Notes: generated from the letters alone by a model not told the origin. A stretch of 61,328 bases of DNA from an uncultured Pseudomonadales bacterium (GCA_905182095.1 CAJJAQ010000014.1:1-61328), one strand, 5' to 3'; shown: positions 1 to 8,542, counted from the first letter of the stretch. Made by a program: numbers and translations.

Positions 1-460
1 ACGATGGTTATTTGTAAAGTATTTTCCGACGACAAAACACCAAAAATTGAATTATGAAAGCACCAACAAAATCGGGCATTTCTAGCTTTTTGGTAGCCGC
101 GTAGATTTTTATCGCACATCGCTGAAATCCTATTTCCTCAGGCACACCATCAAAAAACTGGTTATATTGAAGCAATCTAGAAATCCAGGAACGAGGCGCC
201 ACAAGTCGCCGTTAAGCGGCAAAGATCTTAGGCACACGGACTACGCTGAATGCATTAGCATGTCGCAAAGGGTTGTTCTGTAATTCCTCCGTGAGCAACC
301 TCACAAAGACCATAATTCAGCATGCCGATCCAATTGACCTAGTCGGCAAATAGTTATAATAAATCTTACGTTAACATCGCAACAGAGCCGGCGATGTCAA
401 AGCAATGAATACTTAGCTGACCAAATGGGCCACACGCATAGCGCGTGAATTGCATGCGGA
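1..460. other. Left-edge region without a confident gene
   Basis: This stretch lies downstream of rsmI and runs to the window edge. The only ORF of any length (minus strand, 64 codons at 8-202) matches no family I recognise and has no supporting context. In relatives this neighbourhood often holds rnpB and mraZ. I looked for the RNase P RNA core (GAGGAAAGTCC-like and ACAGAACCCGGCTTA-like strings) on both strands and did not find it. I call it unassigned intergenic sequence. Confidence 0.5.
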
Positions 461-1288
461 TTAGCTTGGATCTTTTTGCGCCATTTGCAGTGCAATTTGA
501 TAAGCCTCCTTTTTGCGTACGCCACAAATGCTGGCAGCAATTCGAGATGCCTGGGTAGGCGGCAATTCTTTCAGCAACGCTTCGAGCACATGGGCGACTT
601 CGAAGCCAGCGGTGACCTGCTCGCCTGCCTCAACAATACAAACAAACTCACCTTTGGGTTGTTCCGCTAGCTCGCCCAGCAGTTGCTCGGCGGGGCCCAC
701 CAAAAAAGTTTCAAATTGCTTGGTCATTTCCCGCCCAACCAACATCCGTTTGTTACTTAAGCCGGCAATATCTGCAAGCGTGGCGCGAATTCGATGGGGA
801 GATTCTAGGAACACCAACGCTTCTGGCATCAACAACCACTGACCAAGCGCCTGTTGCCTGACCTTTGCTTTAGACGATAAAAAGCCAACAAAACGAAACG
901 GCTGGCAGGGAATTGGGCAAACGCTCAGGGCTGTAGTAATAGAACAAGCACCGGGAATAGGTACTACACGAATTTTCTCCTGCCAGGCCAGTTGCAATAA
1001 TTGAAAGCCTGGATCGTTAATCAACGGTGTACCCGCATCGGATACCAAGGCCACATCATCACCAGCTTTTAAACGTCGCACCAAGCTTGCGCTTATCCGA
1101 TCTTCGTTATGCTCATGCAAACTGAGTAGATCACAGCCTTTATGGCCAATATGCGTTAACAGCACTCGCGTACGTCTGGTATCCTCTGCTGCTATTATCT
1201 GCACCTGATTAAGGACTTCTGCCCCTCGCGTAGTAAAGTCCCCAAGGTGTCCAATAGGTGTGGCTACCACATAGAGTATTCCTGACAT
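461..1288 (-). CDS. rsmI: 16S rRNA 2'-O-ribose C1402 methyltransferase RsmI
   Basis: RsmI methylates the 2'-O of C1402 in 16S rRNA (E. coli numbering) using SAM, fine-tuning the decoding centre in the cytoplasm. The protein (275 aa) shows the family motifs in order: ATPIGHLGD near the N-terminus, AEDTRRT around residue 35, LVSDAGTPLINDPG around 80-93 and a VVPIPG loop near 110, typical of the tetrapyrrole-methylase-like SAM fold. The track ORF is longer. I start at MSGILYVV because alignment to the family begins there; an upstream in-frame ATG (MIKQRT...) is possible. The chosen start codon overlaps the lpoA start on the other strand by two bases, so the two genes are divergent with no spacer. 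Confidence 0.95.
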   Translation of the reverse strand: MSGILYVVATPIGHLGDFTTRGAEVLNQVQIIAAEDTRRTRVLLTHIGHKGCDLLSLHEHNEDRISASLVRRLKAGDDVALVSDAGTPLINDPGFQLLQLAWQEKIRVVPIPGACSITTALSVCPIPCQPFRFVGFLSSKAKVRQQALGQWLLMPEALVFLESPHRIRATLADIAGLSNKRMLVGREMTKQFETFLVGPAEQLLGELAEQPKGEFVCIVEAGEQVTAGFEVAHVLEALLKELPPTQASRIAASICGVRKKEAYQIALQMAQKDPS

Positions 1289-3188
1289 GCCCAATCGCTC
1301 GATAGTTCTTTGTTTGATCATTCTGACCATGAATGGCTGCCAAAGCACCCAAGAATCTGCAGAAGTGCAAAATAATATGCCACGTGAACGTGGAGATGCC
1401 GTTGCGAGTGCTAAAAACAGTGCAATTTATTCGCTCAGCGACTATCCATCAGAAACTTTAATCCTCAATAGGGCTGCGACAAAATTTGACGCCGAGCGCA
1501 GCCTGGAAGGCTTAGAATTGCTCCAAGACTTAAACCCAGAGATTTTGCCTGCACCCCTAAAAGATCAATACCAGCGACTCTCTGCTCAGGGATACAACCA
1601 GCTTGGCGAACCATTACGGGCTCTGGAACTGATTCAGTTAATAGCCAACCCAACCAAACTAGACCGAAATTTTATTGTTCAGCTGTGCAACGACTTAAGC
1701 AACTATTCGTGTAGTGCCCACAACCTGATTCGTAACCAGCAAGAATATGCGGAATTATCTATAACCATCCAGAACGACATTTGGTCCGCGTTGCTGTTAG
1801 CAGATTCGCCAGATCAAATTTTCGCCAGCGCATCAGAGAGCGCTTGGTGGTCGTTGCGCAACGACATCTTTAATGCTGGATCAGTAGATCAGGCAAAACT
1901 TGTTCTCAGACGCTGGCTAGATCTCAACCCTAATCACAGTGCAGCACAACAGTTGCCAACGATGCTAAAAAACCTAACAACTTATGCACCGCCAAAAATT
2001 GCCTTATTACTGCCATTAAGTGGCCGCCTAAGTGGCGCTGGCGAGGCAGTTCGCGACGGTTTTCTAGGCGGCTATTTTGTTGATAGTCCATTGCATTCCA
2101 TACCAACCATATCAGATCAAACTTTCGTCTCTGCGCCGACGGCTGCTAGAAAAATGCCCTCTGATTACCTTGGTCGAGCCCTGCGGGTAGGGGAACAGCC
2201 AAGCGCCACTAGATCGTTAGCCATATTCGATTCCGCCAGTGCGCCGCTTGACGAACTAGTGGCTAGAGCCAAGGCTAGTGGTGCTGACCTAATTATTGGC
2301 CCGCTGCGCAAAGACAGAGCCATGACCGTCGCCGCTCTCGCACGTCAGGTAAACATACCAACCTTGTTGCTTAACTATATAGAGCCAACTTCCGCAGTTC
2401 TCGCAGGCGGCAACTCGAGCGGTAGCAGCGTTTATCAATTGGCGACGGCAATAGAAAACGAAGCAGCCACCCTGGCAAGATCCCTCATGGACAGTAATCA
2501 CAAGCGTGTGCTCGTAGTCCACAGCGGACAAAATTGGTCCCAGAGGGCATTGCTAGAATTCCAAGCGCAATGGCCTTTCGTTATCAGCGTCGCAAGGTTT
2601 GATGAGATTAAAGAAGTTACCAGTGCCATAGGCGGCACCATGGGTGTAGCCGACAGCGTTGCGAGAAAAAGTGAGCTTAGCCAACTATTTGACCAAGAAA
2701 TTCAATTCCTACCTCGGGCAAGAGAAGATTTAGATGCAGTTATCGCATTCACTTCTAACGTTGAATCTAGAGCGTTAGTGCCAGCCTTGCGCTTTCACTT
2801 TGCCGATAAGTTACCGATTTACGCAACATCACAAAGTATTCGAGGGGAGGGTAACAATAAACAACTCGCAGGGTTTACAGTTACTGAGTTACCTATTCTC
2901 GCCAATCCGAATAGCAAAATGGATAGCTTGGTACACACTTACGCCCTGAAAGACTCGCCCTTAGTCGAACTTTATGCGCTGGGCTACGACGCTTATCAAC
3001 TGGCAACTTGGATCCACATGCTGGACCGCAATAACCTCAACGAACGTACAGGCTCGCAACAACCTTGGAGGCTATCAATGGCCACCGGCGTCCTTCAACT
3101 ACGGCCTGACGGGCGCTTTAAGCGCACTCTTGAGTTGGCAAATATCGACAGGCGAGGACGTCTTAGGGTTGTAACAAAGTCGCTGTAA
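1287..3188 (+). CDS. lpoA: Outer-membrane lipoprotein activator of PBP1A, LpoA (LppC family)
   Basis: LpoA is an outer-membrane lipoprotein that stimulates the peptidoglycan synthase PBP1A from the periplasmic side. The 633-aa product has a lipoprotein signal ending in NGC (Cys about residue 18; the -3 and -2 residues M and N make a weak lipobox). An alpha-helical TPR-like N-terminal half follows. From about residue 235 (KIALLLPLSGRLSGAG) there is a C-terminal domain of the periplasmic-binding-protein fold. Length and architecture match the LppC family. It heads a plus-strand run lpoA-yraN-dolP and is divergent from rsmI, the conserved gammaproteobacterial arrangement. The translation start overlaps the rsmI start, so its promoter must lie inside rsmI. 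Confidence 0.93.
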   Translation: MPNRSIVLCLIILTMNGCQSTQESAEVQNNMPRERGDAVASAKNSAIYSLSDYPSETLILNRAATKFDAERSLEGLELLQDLNPEILPAPLKDQYQRLSAQGYNQLGEPLRALELIQLIANPTKLDRNFIVQLCNDLSNYSCSAHNLIRNQQEYAELSITIQNDIWSALLLADSPDQIFASASESAWWSLRNDIFNAGSVDQAKLVLRRWLDLNPNHSAAQQLPTMLKNLTTYAPPKIALLLPLSGRLSGAGEAVRDGFLGGYFVDSPLHSIPTISDQTFVSAPTAARKMPSDYLGRALRVGEQPSATRSLAIFDSASAPLDELVARAKASGADLIIGPLRKDRAMTVAALARQVNIPTLLLNYIEPTSAVLAGGNSSGSSVYQLATAIENEAATLARSLMDSNHKRVLVVHSGQNWSQRALLEFQAQWPFVISVARFDEIKEVTSAIGGTMGVADSVARKSELSQLFDQEIQFLPRAREDLDAVIAFTSNVESRALVPALRFHFADKLPIYATSQSIRGEGNNKQLAGFTVTELPILANPNSKMDSLVHTYALKDSPLVELYALGYDAYQLATWIHMLDRNNLNERTGSQQPWRLSMATGVLQLRPDGRFKRTLELANIDRRGRLRVVTKSL

Positions 3189-3208
3189 AAAGCGCCCTAA
3201 GAGGTCGT

Positions 3209-3616
3209 TTGGCTGAGCGATTGGCGGCTTGGTATCTTTGTCGTCACGGGTTATCTAGGCTTGAGAAGAATTTTCATTCGACCTGGGGTGAAATCGATAT
3301 AGTTATGCTGGATAAAAGATCTCGCATTCGAACTGACAGCGAACCAGCTTTCGACAATTGGCGAGCGGAAGATACTCTCCATGCTGAGGGTGGAATTTTA
3401 GTTTTTGTGGAGGTACGGTTCAGAAGTAACCATACATTCGGAAGCGCCGAGGAAACCGTCGACTGGCGCAAACAAGAAAAAATAAGGCGCACTGCTCTAG
3501 TGTATTTGGCCAAGCATAACGAGTATATGAACCTGCCAGTTAGATTTGACGTCGTTGCGGTAACACAGCGAAACTATAGACCTAAAATTATGTGGATAAG
3601 AGACGCCTTTCAATGA
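3209..3616 (+). CDS. yraN: YraN family endonuclease-like protein (UPF0102)
   Basis: This is a small cytoplasmic protein (135 aa) of the UPF0102/YraN family with a restriction-endonuclease-like fold; its role is not settled. GEIDIVM at about residues 28-34 and FVEVRFRS near 71-78 form the D...ExK-type nuclease-like core, and the C-terminus ends in WIRDAF as in E. coli YraN. The only usable start in frame is TTG at 3209, preceded by an AAGAGG Shine-Dalgarno-like run. Similarity seems to extend a few codons upstream (GRLAE), but no ATG, GTG or TTG lies between that point and the upstream stop. Its stop overlaps the dolP start (ATGA). Confidence 0.88.
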   Translation: MAERLAAWYLCRHGLSRLEKNFHSTWGEIDIVMLDKRSRIRTDSEPAFDNWRAEDTLHAEGGILVFVEVRFRSNHTFGSAEETVDWRKQEKIRRTALVYLAKHNEYMNLPVRFDVVAVTQRNYRPKIMWIRDAFQ

Positions 3617-4170
3617 TGAATAAGATATCAACCAATTTTCTTCTGCTGCTTTGCCTAAGCCTCGTAGCCTGCACAAGTAATCCAGAGAGACAAAGATCTG
3701 CTGGCACTATCATTGACGACAACGTACTCGAGATTGTTATAGGCAAAGAAATACGCGCTGCAGACGAAGGCTATAAGGGCGCGCACATTGTGGTTACAGT
3801 TTACGATGGTCTGGTCTTACTGCTTGGACAGGTGGCAAGCGAGGAGCTTAAGCGCTTAGCGACCGACACTACTGAAGGCTTGAGTAAAGTAGACGCCGGC
3901 AGCGTGCACAATCACTTAACGGTTGAAGGCCCTATTTCTCTTTTAGCCAGAACCAATGACAGTGTACTAAGCGGCAAAGTGAAAACACGCTTATTGGCAG
4001 AAAAATCGGTGCCCGGCACCAAAATTAAGGTCAAAACGCAAAATGCCATCATCTATCTACTTGGCAAGATTACCGTGGAACAAGCAGATGCTGCGGTTGC
4101 AGCCACACAAAAATCTTTCGGCGTGAGAAAAATCGTTAAGGTTTTTGACTATGTAGAAAGCGCCGAATAA
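3613..4170 (+). CDS. dolP: BON-domain outer-membrane lipoprotein DolP (YraP)
   Basis: DolP is a dual-BON lipoprotein that binds anionic phospholipid, supports outer-membrane integrity and localises to the division site. The 185-aa product starts MMNKIS, has a hydrophobic stretch FLLLLCLSLVAC with a good lipobox (LVAC), then two BON domains at about residues 45-110 and 115-185. I chose the ATG at 3613, which overlaps the yraN TGA by four bases, over the longer track ORF because it gives a proper lipoprotein signal. In E. coli and Pseudomonas a diaA/gmhA-like gene sits between yraN and dolP; here the two genes overlap directly. Confidence 0.9.
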   Translation: MMNKISTNFLLLLCLSLVACTSNPERQRSAGTIIDDNVLEIVIGKEIRAADEGYKGAHIVVTVYDGLVLLLGQVASEELKRLATDTTEGLSKVDAGSVHNHLTVEGPISLLARTNDSVLSGKVKTRLLAEKSVPGTKIKVKTQNAIIYLLGKITVEQADAAVAATQKSFGVRKIVKVFDYVESAE

Positions 4171-4488
4171 CACAGGTTTTATATAGGCTAGAAAAGGCGA
4201 AATAGCATATGCGTAGGCAGCGCCTATGCCACCTTACAACAAGTTGACAATGCAGATGTGTAAGCTGTGTAACGGGAAAAATACAGAACCATCACTGTAG
4301 AACAAGTTTGCGCTGCAATCATTAGTGGCAAAATTACTAATGATTCGAACTTATACTTAGCGCAGTGCTTTACGACTATTGCTTAAATACTATTGATTAA
4401 GAGCTATTGATTAAGAACTAATAGCCTACAATTCTTACCTTAGAACTCTTGCCTTAGAACTCTTGCCTTAGAACTTATCCCCTAGAAC
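4171..4488. other. Convergent intergenic region with hairpin, decayed fragment and tandem repeats
   Basis: This 318-bp spacer separates convergent dolP and sspB. It holds, in order: a hairpin at 4211-4229 (GCGTAGGC-agc-GCCTATGC, one G-T pair, no T-run after it); a stretch around 4240-4386 resembling the 3' end of dolP; and a 14-bp tandem-repeat tract at 4389-4489. No intact gene is visible on either strand. Confidence 0.7.
4285..4386 (+). pseudogene. Possible decayed copy of the dolP 3' end
   Basis: Translated in frame, this stretch reads ...TITVEQVCAAI..., close to KITVEQADAAVAA near the dolP C-terminus. At DNA level the segment ATCACTGTAGAACAAG compares with ATTACCGTGGAACAAG in dolP, and a TTTACGACTATTG string further on resembles TTTTTGACTATGTAG at the dolP end. 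A weaker third similarity (TACAACAAGTTGACAATGC) lies near 4235. The frame is interrupted upstream (TAA at 4270). I infer a partial tandem duplication of dolP that has decayed; chance similarity is not excluded because the matching core is short. Confidence 0.4.
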
Positions 4489-4489
4489 T
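4389..4489. repeat. 14-bp imperfect tandem repeats beside sspB
   Basis: Seven consecutive 14-bp units in two families. First come ACTATTGATTAAGA and GCTATTGATTAAGA plus a degenerate third (ACTAATAGCCTACA). After a 3-bp offset follow CTTACCTTAGAACT, two identical CTTGCCTTAGAACT and TATCCCCTAGAACT. The last unit touches the sspB stop codon. No spacers or diversity pattern suggest CRISPR. This looks like replication-slippage DNA in the convergent dolP/sspB terminator zone. Confidence 0.85.
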
Positions 4490-4923
4490 TATACCAATCT
4501 AAGCGAGGGCTTACTCGGCCCACCTTTGGGTGCGGGTGGTTCATCGTCCTCAATATCGCTCGGCCCAACTGGCTTAAACGCCGTGATATTTTCGCTCTCA
4601 ATCTCTATTGGATAGTCTTCGTCCTCAAAGGCCAAACCTTGACCACTACCACGACAATAAATTGCGCGAATGCTCTGCATAGGAAGAATCACTTCGAAAC
4701 TGCGACCTGAAAACCGACCTTCGCACATTAGAAAATCGTCGGTTATAGATAAGCCGCGAACGGCTTCAGGGGAGATATTCAGGACAATCTGTCCGTCTTG
4801 GACAAATTCTCGCGGCACGATAACGTCATCGCTTTCAGTATCAACTAGTATATTTGGCACTTCGTCGCTATCAAGAATCCAATCGTAGAGAGCCCTCAAT
4901 AAATAAGGGCGGCGGGCTTTCAC
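4489..4923 (-). CDS. sspB: ClpXP protease specificity-enhancing factor SspB
   Basis: SspB is the cytoplasmic adaptor that delivers ssrA-tagged peptides to ClpXP. The 144-aa protein begins with the conserved MKARRPYLLRALYDWILD helix, has the beta-rich tag-binding core to about residue 110, then an acidic flexible tail. It ends in PSLRLV, equivalent to the C-terminal ClpX-binding XB motif. The start overlaps the end of sspA by four bases, so sspA-sspB is a coupled pair as in E. coli. The stop touches the 14-bp repeat tract. Confidence 0.94.
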   Translation of the reverse strand: MKARRPYLLRALYDWILDSDEVPNILVDTESDDVIVPREFVQDGQIVLNISPEAVRGLSITDDFLMCEGRFSGRSFEVILPMQSIRAIYCRGSGQGLAFEDEDYPIEIESENITAFKPVGPSDIEDDEPPAPKGGPSKPSLRLV

Positions 4924-5552
4924 TCGCGCATCTCCATTTCCGTCTCGGTAAGGCTTGCGCGGAACGCATCGCGCTCAAACATCGTTTGCATATACTTATG
5001 CAAAGGCCGAGTAGATTTTTCTGGGAGCGTGATATCAACTTCTTTAAGACGCCACAAAATAGGCGCAACACAGCAGTCGACTAACGAAAACTCATCATTC
5101 ATGAAGTACGGCTTTTCCGCAAAAATCGGCGCAATTGCAATGATGCTTTCACGCAACTCTTTGCGCGCCTTTGTCAGAATTGTTTCGCGACCTTTACCTG
5201 CCATGAGAATATCTAGGCGACTACTCCACTCTTTTTCTACCCGGGTAATCCACAAACGCGATAGCGCACGCTGTACTGGATAAACGGGTAACAAAGGCGG
5301 ATGTGGAAACCTTTCGTCAAGGTATTCCATGATGACGTTGGCTTCGTAAAGCGCAAGGTCACGATCAGCTAATGTTGGCAGAGTGTTGTAGGGGTTTATC
5401 TCGGCGAGATCTTCAGGCTCTTTGCCAGAAATCACATCTATGATTTCAACGGTAACGCCTTTCTCAGCCAGAACCATGCGTACGCGATGGGAATAGTGAT
5501 CTCTGGGATCAGAAAAAAGTGTCATCGACGATCTTTTTGTAACAATACTCAT
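4920..5552 (-). CDS. sspA: Stringent starvation protein A (GST-fold)
   Basis: SspA is a glutathione-S-transferase-fold protein that binds RNA polymerase and modulates transcription in stationary phase and acid stress. The 210-aa product has the N-terminal thioredoxin-like domain with DHYSHRVRMVLAEKG near residue 20 and the helical C-terminal domain, including the CCVAPILWRL segment around residue 170. The N-terminus is uncertain: MSIVTKRSSM precedes the family start, and the second Met (residue 10) is equally plausible. It lies 77 bp after petC and is coupled to sspB, the usual Pseudomonas-like order petABC-sspAB. Confidence 0.93.
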   Translation of the reverse strand: MSIVTKRSSMTLFSDPRDHYSHRVRMVLAEKGVTVEIIDVISGKEPEDLAEINPYNTLPTLADRDLALYEANVIMEYLDERFPHPPLLPVYPVQRALSRLWITRVEKEWSSRLDILMAGKGRETILTKARKELRESIIAIAPIFAEKPYFMNDEFSLVDCCVAPILWRLKEVDITLPEKSTRPLHKYMQTMFERDAFRASLTETEMEMRE

Positions 5553-5629
5553 TCGCTTCTCGCTTTCTAAATTTCTAGACGGTCAGACTACAATGCTGTA
5601 ACCGCTAGCGGCTACCGCAGAATCACTCT

Positions 5630-6352
5630 TTAATGGCCGTCGATGTCTTTCCAATATTCACGATTAAGCAAGTACGTAAAACATCCCAAAATGATGAGGA
5701 ATAAAAGAACGTAGATACCTGTGCGCTGACGCTCTAAACGTGTCGGCTCACCTGTGTAATAAAGAAAATTGGTCAGGTCATAAATAGCAGCGTCAAACTC
5801 TTCCGCTGACATCTTGCCAGTGCCTGAATCTAGCGCTAACTGGTCACAATGACCATCGCTACAGATTTCTCGTTGCACACCTTGCAGATCTAACAATACG
5901 TTGGGCATACCCACATTCGGATATACCTTATTGTTCACGCCCATGGGTCGATCGGCATCAGCATAAAAAGTCTTGAGATAATTGTAGACCCACTCCGGAG
6001 ACCGAACCCGGGTAACCAAGGTCAAATCTGGGGGCGATGCACCAAACCAACCTTTAGACTGTTCCTTAGGCATTGCATTAGTCATCAACGAGCCAATTTT
6101 TTGACCTGTGAAAACGAGATTTTCTAGCGCTATGTCATGGGGGATGCCCAAATCATCTGCAGTACGCTCGTAGCGCTGAAACTGCAGTGAGTGACAACCT
6201 AAACAATAGTTGGCATACAACTGGAAACCATTCTGCAGACTAGGGAGGTTTTCCAAGTCACCTTCAAACTCTTCCATGGGCCAGTTATTCGTACTGGCAG
6301 ACCAAGCCGTTAACGGCAGCAATATTAGAATTGATAGTAATAACTTCTTCAT
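5630..6352 (-). CDS. petC: Ubiquinol-cytochrome c reductase, cytochrome c1 subunit
   Basis: This is the periplasm-facing c-type haem subunit of complex III, passing electrons from the Rieske protein to soluble cytochrome c. The 240-aa product has a Sec signal peptide (KKLLLSILILLPLTAWSAS), the haem-binding CLGCH motif around residue 50, the NVGMPNVL segment carrying the probable axial Met, and a C-terminal membrane anchor (LLFLIILGCFTYLLNREYW). It overlaps petB by one base in a petA-petB-petC operon. Confidence 0.95.
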   Translation of the reverse strand: MKKLLLSILILLPLTAWSASTNNWPMEEFEGDLENLPSLQNGFQLYANYCLGCHSLQFQRYERTADDLGIPHDIALENLVFTGQKIGSLMTNAMPKEQSKGWFGASPPDLTLVTRVRSPEWVYNYLKTFYADADRPMGVNNKVYPNVGMPNVLLDLQGVQREICSDGHCDQLALDSGTGKMSAEEFDAAIYDLTNFLYYTGEPTRLERQRTGIYVLLFLIILGCFTYLLNREYWKDIDGH

Positions 6353-7620
6353 TATCCCGTTACCCTCTCCGGTTCAGGCTTGGTTTTTTCTATCCTGGTG
6401 TACCAAGGCATCAGGATAAAGTAAGCAAAATAAATCGTGGTGCAAATCTGCGCCATAATTGTGCCTATTTTGGAAGGTGCCTGGGTGCCCAAGTAGCCTA
6501 ATATAAAGAAGCTGATTACGAACAATGAAAGCATCGTTCTTGACCAGAGGCCTTTATAGCGCATGGACCTAACCGGGCTACGATCTAACCAAGGTAATAC
6601 AGCCGGAATAACAATAGCGCCAGCCATTACAACAAATCCCCAAAACTTAGCGGACATACCAAACAATGGATAAGTTGCTGCGCGCAACATCGCGTAGAAC
6701 GGTGTGTAGTACCAAACTGGTGCAATATGATCTGGTGTCTTCAGCGGATCAGCCATATCAAAGTTCGGCTTCTCTAAGAAGTAGCCGCCCATCTCTGGCG
6801 CAAAGAACACAACGGCGCAGAAGATGAACAAAAACACCACCATGGCGTGAATATCATGCACTGTGTAATAAGGGTGGAAGGGAATGCCGTCTAACGGAAT
6901 GCCGTTCGCATCTTTATTCTTCTTGATCTCAATACCATCTGGATTGTTAGATCCAACGTGGTGCAATGCCACCAAGTGAACGAAGATCAAAATACACAGC
7001 ACAAGTGGCAGGGCTACAACGTGCAGGGCAAAGAATCGGTTCAACGTGGTTTCAGACATTAAGAAGTCGCCACGAATCCATTCCATCAAATCAGGTCCGA
7101 TGAATGGGATTGCACCAAACAACGAGACAATCACTTGAGCACCCCAATAGGACATATTGCCCCATGGTAGGAGGTAGCCGAAGAAACCCTCGGCCATCAA
7201 CGCAATAAAGATCGCCATACCAATGAGCCAAAGCAATTCGCGAGGTCCGCGGTAAGAGCCGTAGCGCAAAGCGCGATACATATGCAAATAGATAACTATA
7301 AAGAAGAACGATGCACCTGTTGAGTGCAGGTAGCGTAAAAGCCAACCGTATTCAACGTCGCGCATAATATATTCCACTGAGGCAAAAGCGCCTTCGCCAC
7401 TAGGAACATAGTTCATAGTCAGCCAAACACCTGTAACCAGCTGATTGACCAGTACAAACATGGCTAAGAAGCCAAAGTAATACCAAAAATTAAAATTCTT
7501 AGGCGCATAGTACTTCGACATGTGATATTCAAATGTCTCAGTCGCTGGAAAGCGCTTATCTACCCAACCCATAACTGCTTCCAGTTTGGTTGGCCCAGTT
7601 TCAGATTTCGTCTTATCCAT
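6352..7620 (-). CDS. petB: Cytochrome b subunit of the bc1 complex
   Basis: Cytochrome b carries haems bL and bH and the Qo/Qi quinone sites of complex III in the inner membrane. The 422-aa protein has at least eight hydrophobic segments, paired histidines in the second and fourth helices (LRYLHSTGASFFF; LHVVALPLVL), and the Qo-site GYLLPWGNMSYWG stretch. The second Qo motif reads PVWY rather than mitochondrial PEWY; PVWY is a known variant in beta/gammaproteobacteria, so I do not treat it as a defect. The gene overlaps petA and petC by one base each. Confidence 0.96.
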   Translation of the reverse strand: MDKTKSETGPTKLEAVMGWVDKRFPATETFEYHMSKYYAPKNFNFWYYFGFLAMFVLVNQLVTGVWLTMNYVPSGEGAFASVEYIMRDVEYGWLLRYLHSTGASFFFIVIYLHMYRALRYGSYRGPRELLWLIGMAIFIALMAEGFFGYLLPWGNMSYWGAQVIVSLFGAIPFIGPDLMEWIRGDFLMSETTLNRFFALHVVALPLVLCILIFVHLVALHHVGSNNPDGIEIKKNKDANGIPLDGIPFHPYYTVHDIHAMVVFLFIFCAVVFFAPEMGGYFLEKPNFDMADPLKTPDHIAPVWYYTPFYAMLRAATYPLFGMSAKFWGFVVMAGAIVIPAVLPWLDRSPVRSMRYKGLWSRTMLSLFVISFFILGYLGTQAPSKIGTIMAQICTTIYFAYFILMPWYTRIEKTKPEPERVTG

Positions 7621-8273
7621 TAAGCAGCACCTTCTTCGCCAATAACTATTACCGTGTCGGATACGAACCGATAAGGCGGTACCTCTAAATTATCCGGCGC
7701 AGGAACGCCCTTAACCACACGGCCAGCTAAATCAAATTTCGAACCATGACAGGGGCAAAAGAAACCACCTTGGCCAGAGGCCTCGAAATTGTCTGTTACT
7801 ACATACTTAGGCGAACAACCTAAGTGTGTGCAAATCCCTAAATAGACGCCAACCTCAGGCTTTGCAGATCTCCATGCGTTCACTGCAAATTCGGGCTGTT
7901 GTTCTGGGTTTTGAGAATCTGGATCAGCAAGCTCAGCTGTGTCTGATTTGAGAGATTCGATGGTTTGATTGTCTCGGGAAACGACAAAAATCGGCTTCCC
8001 TCTCCAAGCAACGATGGGGCTTAACATTTCGCCCGGAGCTAACCTAGAGAAATCAACCTTAACAGGGGCACCAGCTGCGCGAGCTTTGGCACTTGGCGTC
8101 CAATACTTGACGAAAGGCCAAGCTGCTCCAACGGCACCAACCGCCGCTACCGCCGATGTTGCTTGGATGAGAAAGTATCTTCTACCTGAATTAACGCCAC
8201 CTGATGTTGCGTCATTATTATTGTCTTTATTATCGTCTTTGGCTGAATCTATAGCCACATCGCCATCGCTCAC
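7620..8273 (-). CDS. petA: Rieske iron-sulfur subunit of the bc1 complex
   Basis: The Rieske 2Fe-2S protein accepts electrons from quinol at the Qo site. The 217-aa product carries CTHLGC and CPCHGSKFD, the two cluster-ligand motifs, around residues 148-172. The N-terminus has an acidic hydrophilic lead (KDDNKDNNND), then a twin-arginine motif GRRYFLIQATSAVA and a hydrophobic anchor, consistent with Tat insertion. The start is GTG (GTGAGCGAT), preceded by GGGAG. It is the first gene of the pet operon. A strong terminator follows rpsI just upstream, so pet transcription probably starts in the 8274-8474 interval, where I could not assign a convincing promoter. Confidence 0.95.
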   Translation of the reverse strand: MSDGDVAIDSAKDDNKDNNNDATSGGVNSGRRYFLIQATSAVAAVGAVGAAWPFVKYWTPSAKARAAGAPVKVDFSRLAPGEMLSPIVAWRGKPIFVVSRDNQTIESLKSDTAELADPDSQNPEQQPEFAVNAWRSAKPEVGVYLGICTHLGCSPKYVVTDNFEASGQGGFFCPCHGSKFDLAGRVVKGVPAPDNLEVPPYRFVSDTVIVIGEEGAA

Positions 8274-8474
8274 GGCAGTTAGCTCCCATAATCTGATGAT
8301 TTGTCCTTGACCGGAGTAACGTTAAACACGTCCCGTAGCCAAGATTTTTTAAATGCCGGCTCCATAAAAGATCCAACATCTGCGACCCGGTTACCTAGGT
8401 CGTGATTAAAGCGGAGCACGAAAGTCCCCCGCTATTGGCACCCAATCCTATAAAAGGAATGGCTTCCTCGAACT

Positions 8475-8522
8475 TAAAAAGCTTACCACATATCCAAGCG
8501 GGGCAACCGCTTGGTAAACTTT
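8475..8522 (-). terminator. Intrinsic terminator after rpsI
   Basis: Read on the minus strand, AAAGTTTACC pairs with GGTAAGCTTT (one G-U), enclosing an inner stem AAGCGG/CCGCTT with a TTGCC loop. The stem is followed at once by TTTTT. This is a well-formed Rho-independent terminator ending the rplM-rpsI unit and separating it from petABC. Confidence 0.85.
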
Positions 8523-8542
8523 TAGCGAGAAAAAACGATGTA

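Noticed and set aside
8-202. 64-aa minus ORF
   Set aside because: No recognised family, no visible ribosome-binding support, and located at the window edge.
1-460. rnpB (RNase P RNA) next to rsmI
   Set aside because: Conserved RNase P RNA core strings are absent on both strands.
6352-7620. Defective Qo motif (PVWY instead of PEWY) in cytochrome b
   Set aside because: PVWY is a known variant in beta/gammaproteobacterial cytochrome b.
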